Of a stretch of DNA of 64,000 nt, positions 42,111 through 54,759 are shown piece by piece. Location of the stretch: NCBI RefSeq assembly GCF_050947875.1, contig NC_134570.1, forward strand, positions 108,387,122 through 108,451,121. Reading direction: 5' to 3'. The stretch's first letter is position 1. Every line of letters begins with the position of its first letter. This DNA is from Dermacentor variabilis (taxonomy: Eukaryota; Arthropoda; Arachnida; Ixodida; Ixodidae). Made by a program: the position numbers and the translations under genes. Under the pieces are notes generated by a model, which saw nothing but the letters and a program-made list of their open reading frames with translations, was not told the DNA's origin and did no database searches.

Positions 42111-42619
42111 ATGAGAATAATAGTCGTCTCACGGCAAGAGTGCATGGCTACCTTGTCACTGTCGAAGCGTAACACACAGCTCGCGACCTACTTTGGTTTC
42201 CCTATAAGCGCGAATCTGGCACGACAGATCTCAGAGGTGCCCCTGTCGCGCAGGAAGGCAACCCTGCGGTCCTCACTGCGGCTGCCCAGCGTCCACAGCA
42301 GCAGCAGCAGCAGCAGCAGCGAAGGCCATGCCCCGCTGCGGCGGGCCTCCCGTTCCTCCCACCGGATGGCCTCGCAGGACGTCACCGCAGCCGCGGCGGC
42401 CCAGAGACCGCGCTCCTGCTGCTCGGCGACCAGGAGGGCCCGCTCGGCGGACCGGTCGCGGCCGGACAGCGGTGCTGCGCAGGCGGCCGGCGACTTCGAC
42501 GAGGAGAACCGCTTGCCGGCGCTGCTGCTCCCGCAGGCGCGGCCGCTGTCGTCGGCGGTCGGACGCGGGGCGCAGCCCCACGGCAACCACCACGGGGACG
42601 GACGCAGGCAGCGGTCGAG
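42111..42619 (+). CDS. Candidate first visible exon of a coiled-coil protein gene
   Basis: A GC-rich open frame, unlike its A/T-rich surroundings, encodes a basic Ser/Arg/Ala-rich segment with a poly-Ser run from an (AGC)n tract (42,298-42,320). The ATGs at 42,111 and 42,144 are in frame. A polypyrimidine tract ending CTCTCAAG at 42,100 could instead be a splice acceptor, so the 5' limit is open. A donor (TCGAG|GTCAGC) at 42,620 leaves two bases, which fit exactly the phase of the exon starting at 51,930. The donor is not optimal, and the link rests on composition, strand and phase only. No homologue recognised. Confidence 0.45.
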
Positions 42620-42835
42620 GTCAGCGTCGAAACGTTTCGGCCTTTCCGACTTCCGCAGGCCTCAGTGAAACCCTGCGAATATCCGTGTATTGTGTATGTG
42701 CGTATCTGTGGGACTGCGTGGGCTATTTTGTGTGTTTGTGTGATCAACGTGTATATCAGAGTCATCACCCTGGACCACAAGTAGCGTACCAGGTGATCAG
42801 CCAGGCTATGACATCTCCGGCACACCTTTAAATGG

Positions 42836-42935
<100 letters not shown>

Positions 42936-43065
42936 GCGACACTTCGGCGCTGCACTCGCGCAGGTGATTCCGCGCGGTGATGGTCCTGGCGTTCCTTGCT
43001 CTTGCCTCGGTTTAACGAAACTTGTGCGCCTCGAGGTAACCCTTGTGCATACGTGAGGAAGGTAA

Positions 43066-43200
43066 CCCTAAGTTTTGATCGCCTCGTGTGGGAATGCGGC
43101 GGACTCGAGGCATTCCGGGAAAAGTTACCGCGGCCTAAGCGAGTGGGGTCGCTTGAGGACTGGGTCCGACCGCGGGCTAACGTGAAAGAGACACTTCGCT
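43066..43200 (+). pseudogene. Non-LTR retrotransposon C-terminal fragment
   Basis: The frame reads 'LSFDRLVWECGG' followed by 'LPRPKRVGSLEDWVRPRANV'. It resembles the 'HLVWEC' Cys/His end and following Trp-containing helix of LINE ORF2 proteins. Short and isolated. Confidence 0.45.
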
Positions 43201-43689
43201 CACCACGGATCTTCGCGTTCCATAGCGAGCCGCACTTAGCTATACTATTCTCCTTACCGGCTTCCTCACATAGGCTTAGAGTCATCATTTGAAAATATGT
43301 TTTCTCCTTTGCTCTGTCCATTTCGGCCATCGGTGTCATGCCAATTCTTGTCAGATCATGCACCGAATATGAGCATCATCCTGCTGAGAGTATTGGCTGA
43401 AAACATGCATAAAAGTTGGCTGCCATGGGCATGCATATTCAAATGCACATTTTATCAAAAACTAGACATAACAGGTGCACTACTGGCAAATATGTAGTTG
43501 GTTTAACCAGTTTTGGGGGATAGGACCTTTTGAAACGTTCACAATTTCGTATGAAATGCTAGAAAGTAAGCGGAAGCACGTCACGTTTTGTGTAAGCTTT
43601 GTTGTCCTAGAATATTTTGTAAACAAGGTTAAACGATGACTCCAGCTATTATTATTATTTGTCTTGAACACATATACACATATATACAG
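43201..43689. other. No feature recognised
   Basis: No coding similarity; A/T-rich after 43,480. Confidence 0.3.
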
Positions 43690-43870
43690 TTAACAGGAAA
43701 GGGAAAGCGAGGAGCAGGCTGGCAACTGCCACCGGAAGGGGCACAACGCCTGCCTACTCTTCTGAAAGGAGGTGACAGCAGCATAGAAATGGAAGATAGG
43801 GAGTAAGGGAGGAAAGAGGAAAGGAAGAGCTAGTAGGTATACGGAAGCATACACTGCTGCACAACTTAAA
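43690..43870 (-). repeat. Possible LINE or SINE 3' tail
   Basis: Reversed, it reads 'GGTGGCAGTTGCCAGCCTGC', 'TCCTCGCTTTCCC', 'TTTCCTGTTAACTG'. This resembles the 3' ends at 2.65 and 25.9 kb in layout (GTTAAC plus pyrimidines) but is too diverged for a firm call. Confidence 0.35.
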
Positions 43871-44397
43871 ATGTCGTTCCAAATACGTTTACTACCGAGA
43901 TATTAGATGTCAAAGGAGGCCACAGCAGGCCGCTTCTACAAGAACAGAAATGAACGCTAGCTGTTATTTGTTTATAGTGAAACGGCACGGTAAATACATT
44001 TAGCATCTAGCAAGGAGTGAAAATCAGTTTTAGGTATACAGAACCTGTTAATACGAACGTCCGGTTTTGTTATCCTAGAATAAGACAAAATGTGAAAGAA
44101 ATGGAATAAAGTTCTATACGACTACACTTTTGATCTAGGCTTGAAAACGCTGAGTGCCTTGTTGCAAACTTTCATGGCACGCAGTAAACGTCCTTTTTAA
44201 GCTGAGACACTCTCTTTTGTGCGGTCTGTACTTATCATGAATGAGCAGTGCTCAAGATAAACGCGTGCTCCTCGAACGAACAGCTGGACCGAAGCTCTAC
44301 AATCGAGCTTCGGTCTTCTGAAGTACGCATACGGAGCATCCACCACCACCATAGCGCGTGTCCACACCACTGCAACGTATACGTCGCGGTCAGTGCC

Positions 44398-44470
44398 TTA
44401 AGTGGACATTAAAGAGATACACTTAATCAATTTAGACTGACGAAGGGCTCCCTAGAAAACGTTATTCTCG
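44398..44470. mobile_element. Half of a TTAA-type MITE, diverged
   Basis: 'TTAAGTGGACATTAAAGAGA', 'ATCAATTTAGACTGACGAAG' matches one terminus of the MITE at 61,957-62,471. A short perfect hairpin (11-bp stem) lies just upstream at 44,287-44,315. Confidence 0.45.
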
Positions 44471-45879
44471 TTATTTCGCCGTATGAGGTTGATTAGTGGA
44501 ACGGCATCCAACTTTTGACTAACTTACAGTTCCTCCTTCGGACCAGACCGGTTTCCGTCAAATTTCACCTAAGAGCCCGCTTACGAAATAGCTATGCCGT
44601 TTATGCGATTTCCAGCTGTGCCAGTTCAACTCACCGTGTCTTGTTGCCGTTGAAATACGCGCGCAAATGTCGTTCGCATGTCTGCAGTAGGCAACATTAT
44701 TGCTTTACATTAACTACACAGAGACCGCACCCACGAACGTTTACGCCAATTGATCGCTCTGGATCAGTGGCTTGCGCATGCCAAGAAAGTGCATCGACAG
44801 CAAAAGCACTGATGAAAGTATAGTGATATTGAAGATGTGGCGCATACATTTTTGATACTCTCCTGGTTGGAGCGGGTACGAAATGTTTTAGTAAAAGGAG
44901 AGTGTAAAATTAGACGGCCGTGAACTCTTGCTCGATGTGAGTACGTCGTTGTATCTAGTGGGCGCACTTCTTTTCTTGTTTTTTCACAGTGTGATGCAGC
45001 AGTCGTAATTTTCAAGTGCTTGGATGGCTGTTTTTCCAAGCCTGCTAGACAAGAAGCAGTTGACATTCTCATGCATGATGTTGCCGTACTGAGTTTTCGC
45101 AACGAGTCTACGTTCTGTAAACTTGACAAGGCTTACAAAAAAATAAATCAGAATTCTTAATCGATTCTGCATCTGTATGCGCTTTTATGAGATTCTGAAG
45201 ATACCAGAAATGCGGTGAAAGTAAGTTTTTCCGTCAACGGAATTCATCGGCGCCCGAAAGGGTTAATCTACTGAAATTAAATTTAAAACGTCACGTCGCC
45301 GATGGCATCCGTGCTTGCAACCCTGCGTTCGGCACCAATTCATCTAGAGGACGCTTCCCGCCGATGGCATACCTCGGTGACTCCAAAAGTAGCCTCTCTC
45401 TGCATGCCTATGCCGGGGATACCACGATCACGTTGTCGTGTACATTAGAGAAGTTTACCTGCTCAGTGTCTGCCGAGTCATTGCGTTTTCGTTGGAAATG
45501 ACCCGGGCGCGAAAGTGCACCAGCCAGAGATGCCTATGGTAGTGTCAGATGCGTGGTTGCCATTTCGTTTTGCAGAGCGTATGTAGCGGGGAGGTGTCGC
45601 GCGCTTGCTTGGGAGCGTACATAGGCCACATGAAATTCTGCTCACGTTCCACGAACTAGAAGGTTTGACTCTCGCATACGCGCCCACAGATCCACCTTAC
45701 CACGGCTTGCGATGACATAACGTATAGCCCTCTCGCGTTGTCTATGGCCTTACGGTCACATTCAGGAATGCGTTTTTCCACCTTATAATTATGACCAATA
45801 GCTACACAAGTGAACATCCTGGGTTAAAAGAAAACATTGCGTATACCTTCACTATGAGCGTTATTGTTTCATTTCTCAA

Positions 45880-45923
<44 letters not shown>

Positions 45924-47810
45924 CATCGCTCCCCACTGTGCTTGACACATTCTATAGGTATCCCCACACGAAAAACGGAATTGTTATATCCTCTTGACCG
46001 AAACAGGCCAGAAGGGTTGAAAGTCTTCCTGCGTTTAATTTAAAGCAACAGGAATGCGTGGCAGATTGCGATGTCTGTGCGCAAGCAATCCCTTTTTACA
46101 CCTTCGTTATCTTTCTTCTCATACCTTCAACCATTCCGTCTCCACCAATACACGGTTGCCGATCGGACACTTATTTGATTTAAAGTTTTATGGCTTCATT
46201 TCCCATTTCTGTCTAGTTCCAAGTGGGAAACCATTACTTGGTGAACCCACAAGCATCTACGAAAGTATCTTATCGTTACTCGGGGACTAAGATAGAGTTG
46301 GCCAAAGGGTGAGCAAGCCACGCAGAAGGCATTATAAGATTACAGAGCAGGAGAGTTAGGGAAACGACAAGCACCTGGGAAACGACAAGCACCTGGGAAA
46401 CTTCAATAAGGACTGTATCGATCAAGCCGACAGCCTTGTCCCGTATACCTTGGTGCCATATCGCCCCCCCCCCCCCCCCCTTTGGAATTGCATGCAACTC
46501 CTCCGACAGACGCCGCGAGATACAGAAAGGCGGTAGCTGCATTCGCGATAGCTCTCCATGCCGGCCGTGCATTTGTCCGTGCTGAATATTCGCGACAGGA
46601 ACTGTCGTGCACGACTGCATCTCGAGGATGTAATGCGCCTTCGCGTACTAATCGAGCCAGAGCAGTCGGCCACCGCGCTCTCGTACGCGCCTTGCTATAC
46701 GGTGGTCAACGCTGATTGATATACGCCGCGGCTGACAGCCTATAAGCAAGGCGCAGCTGCAGCTTGTAAACGGCTGCAGCGTCTCCACGTATATTACTCC
46801 TGTACCGTCGTTTTTGATGACGTGGTCGTCCTGCCATTTTAGAATCAAGGCCAATGTCTATCCACACACAAAGACAATTTGTCACAGAATTTCATGTCTT
46901 CCTACTACCTTAATTGCAGTCTCTTTGAATGACGATTGCTGGCGGATGTTTCGAATATATTACTTGGTGCGCTCTCGAGCGAACTAAAGAACTCGTCTGT
47001 TTTGCTTGGTGGAATGCACTGTCTAACTCTTACGTGTAGTATCTGTAGTTGTGATTTATTCGGTTCTGCGCTATAGCTGGCGTGCAGGGTTCTTTCTTGC
47101 TTTGCTTTTCGTGTAGCGGCTGAACAGGTGTTCTGGCGATATGCGCTGTGATAGAACATGCACGCGTTGCCTCTCTGATCATGCAATAGCATGGCAGGCT
47201 ACGCATTAGTTATGTCAGGTTTCCTTCCTCCCATACTTACGCTTTCTCTATTTCCTTTCTTGACATTTCTTAGTCGTTGGGGTTTACTTTTTAGGTTAGG
47301 GATAGCCAGGACCTTTTAATGGACCCTTTCTTCCGAGACGACGACTACGACGACAACAACTGTGAAATGACAGACCGCACGTGCCTGCTTATTTTAATCT
47401 AAGCACTTTCATACAGTGTTATTTTTTTTTTTGCCTTATAGCCACAATAACGTCAGCAACCTTAAAGCCTATCCGACCTCAACGTAGTTTACTTCAAAGT
47501 ACCGGACATCAACAAAGCTAGCTAATAAAGCTACGTTACTAAGGAACCTGTTATACTCTAACCTGGATCGCATGTACTCTCAAACAAGTTGCATCAGTCA
47601 TGTGGTAATTTGAAAAAAAAAAGATCCAAACAAGACTACGGTGACACTGCCATAATTCTATTAAGGAAGCAAACGCGAACAATCGGGAGATGTGCGTAAC
47701 TTGCAGCTCGTACAGATCACAAAGACCCGATTAGCTGCGGGTGTTGCTCACGTGTTCACCTCGTTGACGGTTGGCGACTGTCCCGTGCACCATGGCAGGA
47801 AGAGGTGGTG

Positions 47811-47813
<3 letters not shown>
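44471..47813. other. Intron-like sequence, no gene recognised
   Basis: Contains an (AAT)n tract at 45,881-45,920 and a C19-type run at about 46,464-46,482. No coding motif was recognised in either strand. Confidence 0.3.
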
Positions 47814-47876
<63 letters not shown>

Positions 47877-47880
47877 GAGA
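47814..47880. repeat. (GA)n microsatellite
   Basis: About 60 bp of GA with a few interruptions at the right end. Confidence 0.93.
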
Positions 47881-48911
47881 GGAGACTGTCAGTCCAAGTA
47901 AACTGCGCATATTGTCTTGCGCAATGTTGGGCACCTCAACCGCGGTGTCAGGAGAATGGCGTTGGGAACAGAAAAAAAAAAGTGGCACAACCCGTCTCAC
48001 GATGACCGTCGACATTAATGCGATTACCACTCAACCAATGTCGCTACATAGCGTACAGCCGAAGCTGCCTTTTTTTTAAAGTCTGCGCTAGTTTAGAACA
48101 TGTAGCAGCCCGCGTCAATGCTCTAGCTCTGCAGTGGTCACTCTGAGATTTCTATTCCTTCGACTGCATGCGGCATACACTGTCTCTGGGATCGTCCCAC
48201 TTTGCTATGACACTCGCTCGCCAGGGTCGGCCACGGCCACGAAGGCATGACGACGACTGTACGACGACGACGCGTGACCACAACGGAATGACGTAAAAGG
48301 GATATCGTCGATGGAAACAAACGAAAGTGGTATGACGACGACAGCATGAGGACAGTGGGATGACCGACTGCGTGGCCAGCTCGACGGCGCGGTGTGAAAG
48401 CTACGGACGGGGAAAGCGGACGTTCGCATAGCAACGACTTTCAGTGGGACTCGGAACACAGAAACTGGCGAGAAAGTTCGAACGCCTCGCAGCTTAACCG
48501 TGCAGGCTTGAATTTGAAGGGGCGTTGAGTGGCAGAAGATTCGTCCCAGAGCGTTGTGTGTCAAGAGGGCCTGTGGGCCGACGTGGCGTTATGCGCGCTG
48601 GTATTGGCTAACAAGCTGCCGGCTCGCGTCCTGCTGAGCATCGCTGTGCTGGTCATCTGGCTCACTCGTCTCGCGCTGCGAATGACGATGCAACGAACAA
48701 CTGGCCCGCAGATTTTTGGGTTTCTTAAAACTTCCACAAAGGCCGGCGCTCGCGAAGAGTCGGCGCCGGCGAGTCACGAGGCTAGACATACGCCATGCAG
48801 TCAACAACGTCCTCCTCCTCCTCCTCCTCCTGAAAGAGGCGTTCTGCGTTTAGCGCATGCAAAGTGCACGTGCATCTTGCCGCAGCTCGTTGACAGCATA
48901 ACATGTTAAAT
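47881..48911. other. No gene recognised; short dispersed repeat
   Basis: 47,985-48,045 ('CGTCTCACGATGACCGTCGA', 'AATGCGATTACCACTC') resembles 55,915-55,965, indicating a diverged dispersed repeat. 48,240-48,360 is rich in GACGACGAC. The 126-codon frame at 48,529-48,909 lacks recognisable features. Confidence 0.35.
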
Positions 48912-49030
48912 TAAATTCTAGGGGTTTTACGTGCCATAACCACGAAAGGTGGCTGCTGCGGCCGGGATGAAGCCCGCGATCTCAAGCTCAGCTGCACGAC
49001 GCCATATATTCACTAAGCTACCATGGCGGG
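48912..49030 (-). mobile_element. tRNA-derived SINE (family B), copy 5, internally deleted
   Basis: Minus strand. The 3' block 'GGTTATGGCACGTAAAACCC' and the head with 'CCCGCCATGGTAGCTTAGTG' remain, but about 110 bp of the body is missing. Confidence 0.75.
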
Positions 49031-50731
49031 TACAGCATAACACGCTAGAACAAGCGCTCACTTGAGGTGCAGCGGCATATGAGGTGCTACACGTAAGATT
49101 AAATTGCCTTGCAAGCTAGAGTGTACGAATGGTCTCAGTCCACTGCGTTTTCGGACGAACGTAACGCATTGCATTTAGATATATAAAAAAGAGAGAAAAA
49201 TACGCGTACCTTCCACAACTTTTCTTCGTAAATTTCTGTAGGATATCCTATTTCACTACTACAAGGGGTACGTGACTCGATTGCGTGTTTTCTTCTTTTT
49301 TTCTTGCGCCACTTTCAGGAGCATCGAGTCCCAGGAGCTGACTCTCGTTCCTCTTCCACGAGAAGCGCATAAAAATTCATCGTCCGGTCAAGAAGCCAAA
49401 GGTACGTGAAGATATGCCGGTGGTGTGAAAGCGGACAAATAAATAAATGCTCGTTGTGCGCGTTGTTTTCTTGAAACTTACTGTCCGTCCGTCCGTCCGT
49501 CCGTCCGTCCTATTGCCCGAACACTCACGCAATGCAATGGTATATGGTTGTTTGGAGAAACGGGTCTCAAAGGAGAGGTCATGGTTGTCTCAGACCGGCG
49601 AACTAGGCGCTTAAATATATATATTTTTAAACCGTACACCCGATTGCTGTCAGATTGAGGTAGAATCCTCAGGTTGTTCACACAACTTAGCGCCACACTT
49701 ACATACAAAACATATCTATTATTAGGTGTTTTCTAACGTTAAAGAGGTTTAAGTAGTTCGTCAGCGTCCCCATCACTTTATCTGCTGTGTTGAAGTGATG
49801 GGGTTGTGAAAAGACAAGGAGAAATTAGGCCACTTTAACGTTTCGAGCTGGAAGCCGTGTCCACTGCCTTTCGCGTTTTCGAAACTTCCGACTAATTCCT
49901 TGTTCTATACTGCCGGACTAAGTTTGTAAAAAACGGGTCCCAAGGTCCTTCGGTTGACACTGATTGCGTCAACCTTTCTACCTTTCTTTTATCATTTTCT
50001 CTCTCTCTCTCTCTGATTGCGTTGCGTCTTCGAACCGTTGTGGTTAGGCCATCACGATCGCTGCTCAAGCCAGCATACTGCAGTTATTCCATTTTTGCAG
50101 TTTCCATATTTGTAACAGCGGAAACATTAGAAAATAAGCGTGAATGACGAACCATTCGAAGGCAGTAAATTTCTTTTGTGGCACACCAGGAAGACAGAGA
50201 GATAATTTTATTTATGTTGGCCTGAGCTTGTGCGCACAAGGAGAGGGGAAAAGGGTAGAGGAAGAGGAATGTTGGACGATAATGACGAAATAGCGATGGG
50301 AGAATGTTGGACGTCAGAAAAGCGGCGTTCTTAAAGCGTTTAGTTTAGCCTGCAAGTAAAGTAAGTTCGGCCTTTGTTCGCGACCAGATGTGCACGAGAA
50401 TATTGTTTTGAAAGAGAGACGTTGCTTTCCAACATGCAGCCCGATTGAGTGCCTTGGAGAATAAGCACTTCGATAACACGCAATGTCATTCGTGCTCTGT
50501 ACTGTAGGACCAAGCCATGCGTCTGGAAACCACTGCGATCTATCGGCGGTTCCAAACGGCGAGGTAAGCTATCCCAATTCAGCCGAGAATACGGAAGCAT
50601 GGAGTGTAGTGGCAAGCAACAGCACATAGAATGGTTTGTCAAAGGCACAGAAAACAGAGACACTTGTCCAAGTGGCAAAACGTCGTAAAATGCACTTTTA
50701 TTTTTTATATATTATATTTTGTAATTATTCA

Positions 50732-50732
<1 letters not shown>
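49031..50732. other. Intron-like sequence with minor repeats
   Basis: (CCGT)n at 49,481-49,511 and a (CT)n patch near 50,000. 50,195-50,330 has a GA-rich 'GGAGAGGGGAAAAGGG' text like LINE or SINE tails. No gene seen. Confidence 0.35.

Positions 50733-50821
<89 letters not shown>
50733..50821. repeat. (TA)n microsatellite
   Basis: About 88 bp of uninterrupted TA. Confidence 0.96.
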
Positions 50822-50823
<2 letters not shown>

Positions 50824-51929
50824 CGCTAACCAAACGGCAAACGTATTGGTCACTGAGGAAGCACTGAGAGAGACCGCAATTAGTACGCTTTTGCTCATTT
50901 GATAGTTCTGCACTGTACTTATCAAAGAATATTTTTGAAGTGTCATCCCACCATTTTTGATACCCTTGAAACAGCTCCAAAGCGCAATTAACATAGCTTT
51001 GCTAATCTTGAATAACACGATTAATCGCCCATCGCACTTTGTGTTATGCACACACACCAGCTTTGCACACACATAACCTTGAACATGCCAAACAACCTTT
51101 GCAGATTTCATGGCTCTAGCTCTGAATGAATTTTCGCTGACATTTGGAGCGAACATTCTTCACCGCATGCAGACACAAGAGCTTCACTGTAAAACTGCAA
51201 AGCGCGATTTCAAAACCAGCAAGGTGGTTTCGCCCCATGGCTTTGCGAGCTAGCCGGAAAGCGACAGAGCCACAGCGGGGGCAATGCGCAGCGGGGTCTT
51301 TCAGCGATTAAAGAAACGCATAACGAGCCGCCCTGCGTCTGAACACACACTGAACCTTTTGTTGCATTCCGCCTCGAGAACACTAGCTGTGCTGTCGGTT
51401 TTCCGAGTGCAAGACGCCATGAGAGAGCGATCGGCCTTAGGTTACGCGACAAAGCTAGCTTACGAGGCGAGTGAGATGCGTTTTGCAGTGCAATGCGAAC
51501 TACGTGTCTCATTCTCCGCTGTTTTGCTTCCTGACACTTTCTGTACACCGAAACGTAGAAAAAGTACTGAAGCATTCACTAGCGCTCACAACAGAATGTG
51601 GCCAGTAGAGAGCTGTCATTTAAAGTTAGCATGCGCGTGTTTTCGTCTTTGCGCAATTTGCACGATACTCGCTCGCGCTCCTTGTTTCTTCTTCCCTGGT
51701 TTCTGCATTCAACTATCCGGAATGAGCGTCGCAGCACAGTCCTGTGCTTTACCTTGAGGACAAATAATACTGTCTTATAGGAAGATACGTCCGTAGTCTG
51801 TGATCATTCGTTGTCATCCTGACAGAGAACAGTCGACTGCAGGGTCCATTCTTTTCCATCGTTTTCGTCATTCCTATCATACTGATAATCGTTCGTCATC
51901 ACATGATCTACACAGAACGGCATCCCCAG
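50822..51929. other. Intron-like sequence, no feature recognised
   Basis: No motif recognised. The frame at 51,284-51,757 has no similarity. It ends at the acceptor CATCCCCAG|T before exon 2. Confidence 0.3.
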
Positions 51930-52860
51930 TTTTCCCGAGAAGAACGGTACCTCCACGAGCCTGCTCTTCCACAAGGTGGACAGGCTCGAGCACGAGCTCG
52001 AGTCGACGTCCGATCTGCTGCGCCAGGCCAACCGGGAGCTGGCGCGCCGCGAGGCCTCGCTTGCCCAGCTGGGACGCCACAACGAGCGGCTGCGAGGACG
52101 GGTCGCGCGGCTGGAGTCCGACGTGGCCGTGTACAGGGCGGCCTCCACCGCGGCCGCCACGTCTTCCTCGTCCGGCGAGGAAGACGCCACTGCGGGCGCA
52201 GTCGAGGGTTCCGCCGCCGACTTGGCGCGCTCCTCGACCCGTTGCTGCTCCGCCAGGGAAAGGGAACTCTTGGGAACCCTGGCCGGCATCTACGACAAGA
52301 TAACGAAGACGGAATCTCGCAAGAGCGCCGCCAGCAGCGATAGGTGCGACGTAAATTTGTGCGCCAAGAATCATCGGCACGCGGATGCGGTTCGCTCGCT
52401 CCCGGACGCCCGCGTCCTGGAGCAGGTGTTCGCCAACTTCTGGCAGGAGTACCGGAGCATGAGCGGAGAACTGGAGAGTTGCAAGCAGGTCATGGCCAAC
52501 CAGGAGCTCAGGATGCGCTACCTCGAGGCGCAGGTCGACGCTGCCAACAGAGTCAGGACCAACGACTTCTTCAGGGCTGACGTGCTAAAGAAGGACGCGA
52601 CGAGCGGTGCGACGGGGAGTGTGGGCGGTGGTGGTGGTGAAACTTGTGATGATGTGCTGAACGGCGGTGATGCATGCTCGTCGCCGGCGGCTTGCTGTGC
52701 CGCGGTGGCCAACGTCGAGAGGCGAGTGGCGGAGGAGAGCCACCTGCTGGCGCGCCTCAGCCGCCTGCAGCTGGACAACAGCAGGCTGCAGGTCCTCAAC
52801 AGGGAGGCCCTGACAAGGGAAGCGGCCGTCAAGAAGGAGCTCCAGAGGGTGCAGAACAAG
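51930..52860 (+). CDS. Large internal exon of an unrecognised coiled-coil protein
   Basis: 931 bp, GC-rich, open in one frame, between acceptor CCCCAG (51,924-51,929) and donor AACAAG|GTGGGC (52,861). It encodes about 310 residues. An N-terminal coiled coil has heptads such as 'KVDRLEHELESTSDLLRQAN'. An Ala/Ser/Glu-rich linker follows, then a helix region 'LEQVFANFWQEYRSMSGELE', a Gly-rich patch (GGGGG), and a C-terminal coiled coil 'ERRVAEESHLLARLSRLQLD'. No enzyme motif, signal peptide or membrane segment is visible, so a scaffold or cytoskeletal role is plausible but unproved. The incoming phase needs two bases from the upstream exon, matching the donor at 42,620; the outgoing phase 0 matches the exon at 53,373. 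Codon use and composition contrast strongly with the flanking repeats. Confidence 0.75.
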
Positions 52861-53065
52861 GTGGGCTGCATGAAGGGTGGCTTATACGTTTGAAAGTATG
52901 AAAGATGAACTCGACGCACCACTCTGTCCGTGCTGGTGCCTATAGGCACTATTGCAGTGCCATAGGCCGAGAATACTTAGTCCACCTTTTAGTCAGGACA
53001 GAAACATAATAGAACGAATGCTGGCTTTTTGTACTGTTCTTTCTCTCTTTCTTAAAGTACTGTCT

Positions 53066-53068
53066 GTG

Positions 53069-53113
<45 letters not shown>

Positions 53114-53135
53114 CGATCGATCGATCGATCGATCG

Positions 53136-53211
<76 letters not shown>

Positions 53212-53229
53212 ATAGATCAATCAATCAAT
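53066..53229. repeat. Compound (TGTC)n-(GATC)n-(AATC)n microsatellite in an intron
   Basis: Three successive tetranucleotide runs that differ stepwise (TGTC about 53,066-53,112; GATC about 53,113-53,137; AATC about 53,138-53,229 with a short GATAG break). Lies in the 512-bp intron between exons 2 and 3. Confidence 0.95.
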
Positions 53230-53372
53230 CTGCAGTCCAATCTGCTAAGGTACTCTGTCTTCTGTTCTTTTCATTCGCCATTTTGTTGTCACTACATGTA
53301 GGTTCAACTTGTCTTCTTACTTTGACGTCTAATACTCGTCTCTCCGCTTCTTTTCTTTCTTTTCCCCTCAAG

Positions 53373-53453
53373 CTGTCGAGCTTCAAGACGGACTTAGCTC
53401 GCGCTACAAAGAAGGTCCTGGGCCGAGAATCTAGCTGCACATTTCCAGCCGAG
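53373..53453 (+). CDS. Small internal exon of the coiled-coil gene
   Basis: 81 bp (27 codons) between a strong acceptor (TTCTTTTCCCCTCAAG at 53,357-53,372) and a consensus donor (GAG|GTAAGC at 53,454). It encodes LSSFKTDLARATKKVLGRES followed by SCTFPAE. Phase 0 on both sides joins it with 52,860 and with 55,438 and continues the helical pattern. The splice-site quality makes this the best-supported junction of the gene. Confidence 0.72.
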
Positions 53454-54039
53454 GTAAGCATGGCACAGTAAGCACTGCAATGAGAGCGGTACAGTTAGAA
53501 ACATGCTGGACTGTGTTAAGAAACCGTACATGCAGGACCAAGGCAGGTCTAAAAAACGAAAAATGATTAGTTAGGCAAGTTTTAACCACGTCTATGGTGG
53601 AGCTCTTCGAATTCCATAATGCTCAAGTTTCGACAAGAGGAGACGTGACACACAGACAACATTAGTCGAGCCAGCTCAGCGAGTTTTGCATTTTAGGTAG
53701 TTAACGTAGCCCTGAAATAAGAATCACGACGATACAGGGTCGAAATAATCCAGCACGTCTTGTGCTGCAAGGTTCGACACCAGTCAACTTGGCGCGTCAG
53801 CGAAGTTTAGATGCCAGCGCAAAAGGTTGACCACGGGATGCGGGCGAGGTTGGTCTATATGAATACTACCGCCATACGTTCGCTCATGCCGCCAACTAGT
53901 ATGCCTGCTCAGGTATGAGAGAATAGTCTTTCACGTCTCAAGTTTCTCTCCCACCTTTTAAATAACCAGCTTTAAATATATAACCTGAAATGTATGCCCC
54001 CCTCTCGCTTATGCAGTTTACATTAATGAGAAATAAGTA
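53454..54039. other. Intron-like sequence
   Basis: No feature recognised. Confidence 0.35.
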
Positions 54040-54431
54040 CAATAAACATGGGCGCTTAATAGAGTACAGATTCAGCAATAGCTTGCTTCGCTATTCTTTC
54101 TGTCTGTGCGCATCCGAGAGTGGAATACGCTGCCACAATGGCTTGCGATCTGTACGTCTATTGACGCAGTCTCAAGCAAAGCTGTCCGAGTTTATTTACT
54201 CCACAAAGATGAATCGAGTTCAGCAGTTCCATTTTACTTAGTGTAATTATTTTTTACGCTACAATTTTGCTTACTTTCTCTTTATTTTTTTCTTCTCCGG
54301 TGACTATTGACTGAATTCCTAATGTTCACTACACATGCGCCCGTATGTACTACACAAGTTCCCCGCTATCTATAGCCATTTATTGGTTTCCCAATCCCAC
54401 AGCAGTATTGGAAGTTAGCAGTAACTTCTAA

Positions 54432-54502
<71 letters not shown>

Positions 54503-54503
54503 A
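54040..54503 (+). mobile_element. 5'-truncated non-LTR element with (AAAT)n tail
   Basis: After a frameshift near 54,090 the plus strand reads 'FFLSVRIREWNTLPQWLA', the conserved 'IREWN.LP' block at the C-terminus of CR1/Jockey-type ORF2 proteins. The frame closes near 54,260. A 3' UTR with 'ACAGCAGTATTG' follows, then (AAAT)n (54,429-54,503) as the 3' tail. Inserted in the intron between exons 3 and 4. Confidence 0.6.
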
Positions 54504-54759
54504 AACAAAAGGCGGTATCTATTAACGCAGATACTAAAATCTGACTTTGTTATGCTGTAATACTCAGCTAGACTGGAATAAAATAGCTCCTTAAGCAGTA
54601 TGTTGTGCTTTATGCGGCTTCTGCATTAACAGGAAGCTTCACGGCTTAGTTCCTATCTAAATTGTACATCGGTAAGCAGAAATCGTTTTGACTGGCAACC
54701 ACACACTACATCAAATTTGAGAAGCATTGTGGCATTAAAAAATACTGAGATAAAGTCTA

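Noticed and set aside
44764..45172. Minus-strand frames that might be a transposase relic
   Set aside because: Some phrases look coding-like, but no catalytic or zinc motif could be identified, so no family is assigned.
48529..48909. 126-codon plus-strand frame with a Pro run
   Set aside because: No domain, no splice context, low-complexity CCT repeat; overlapping frames are equally long.
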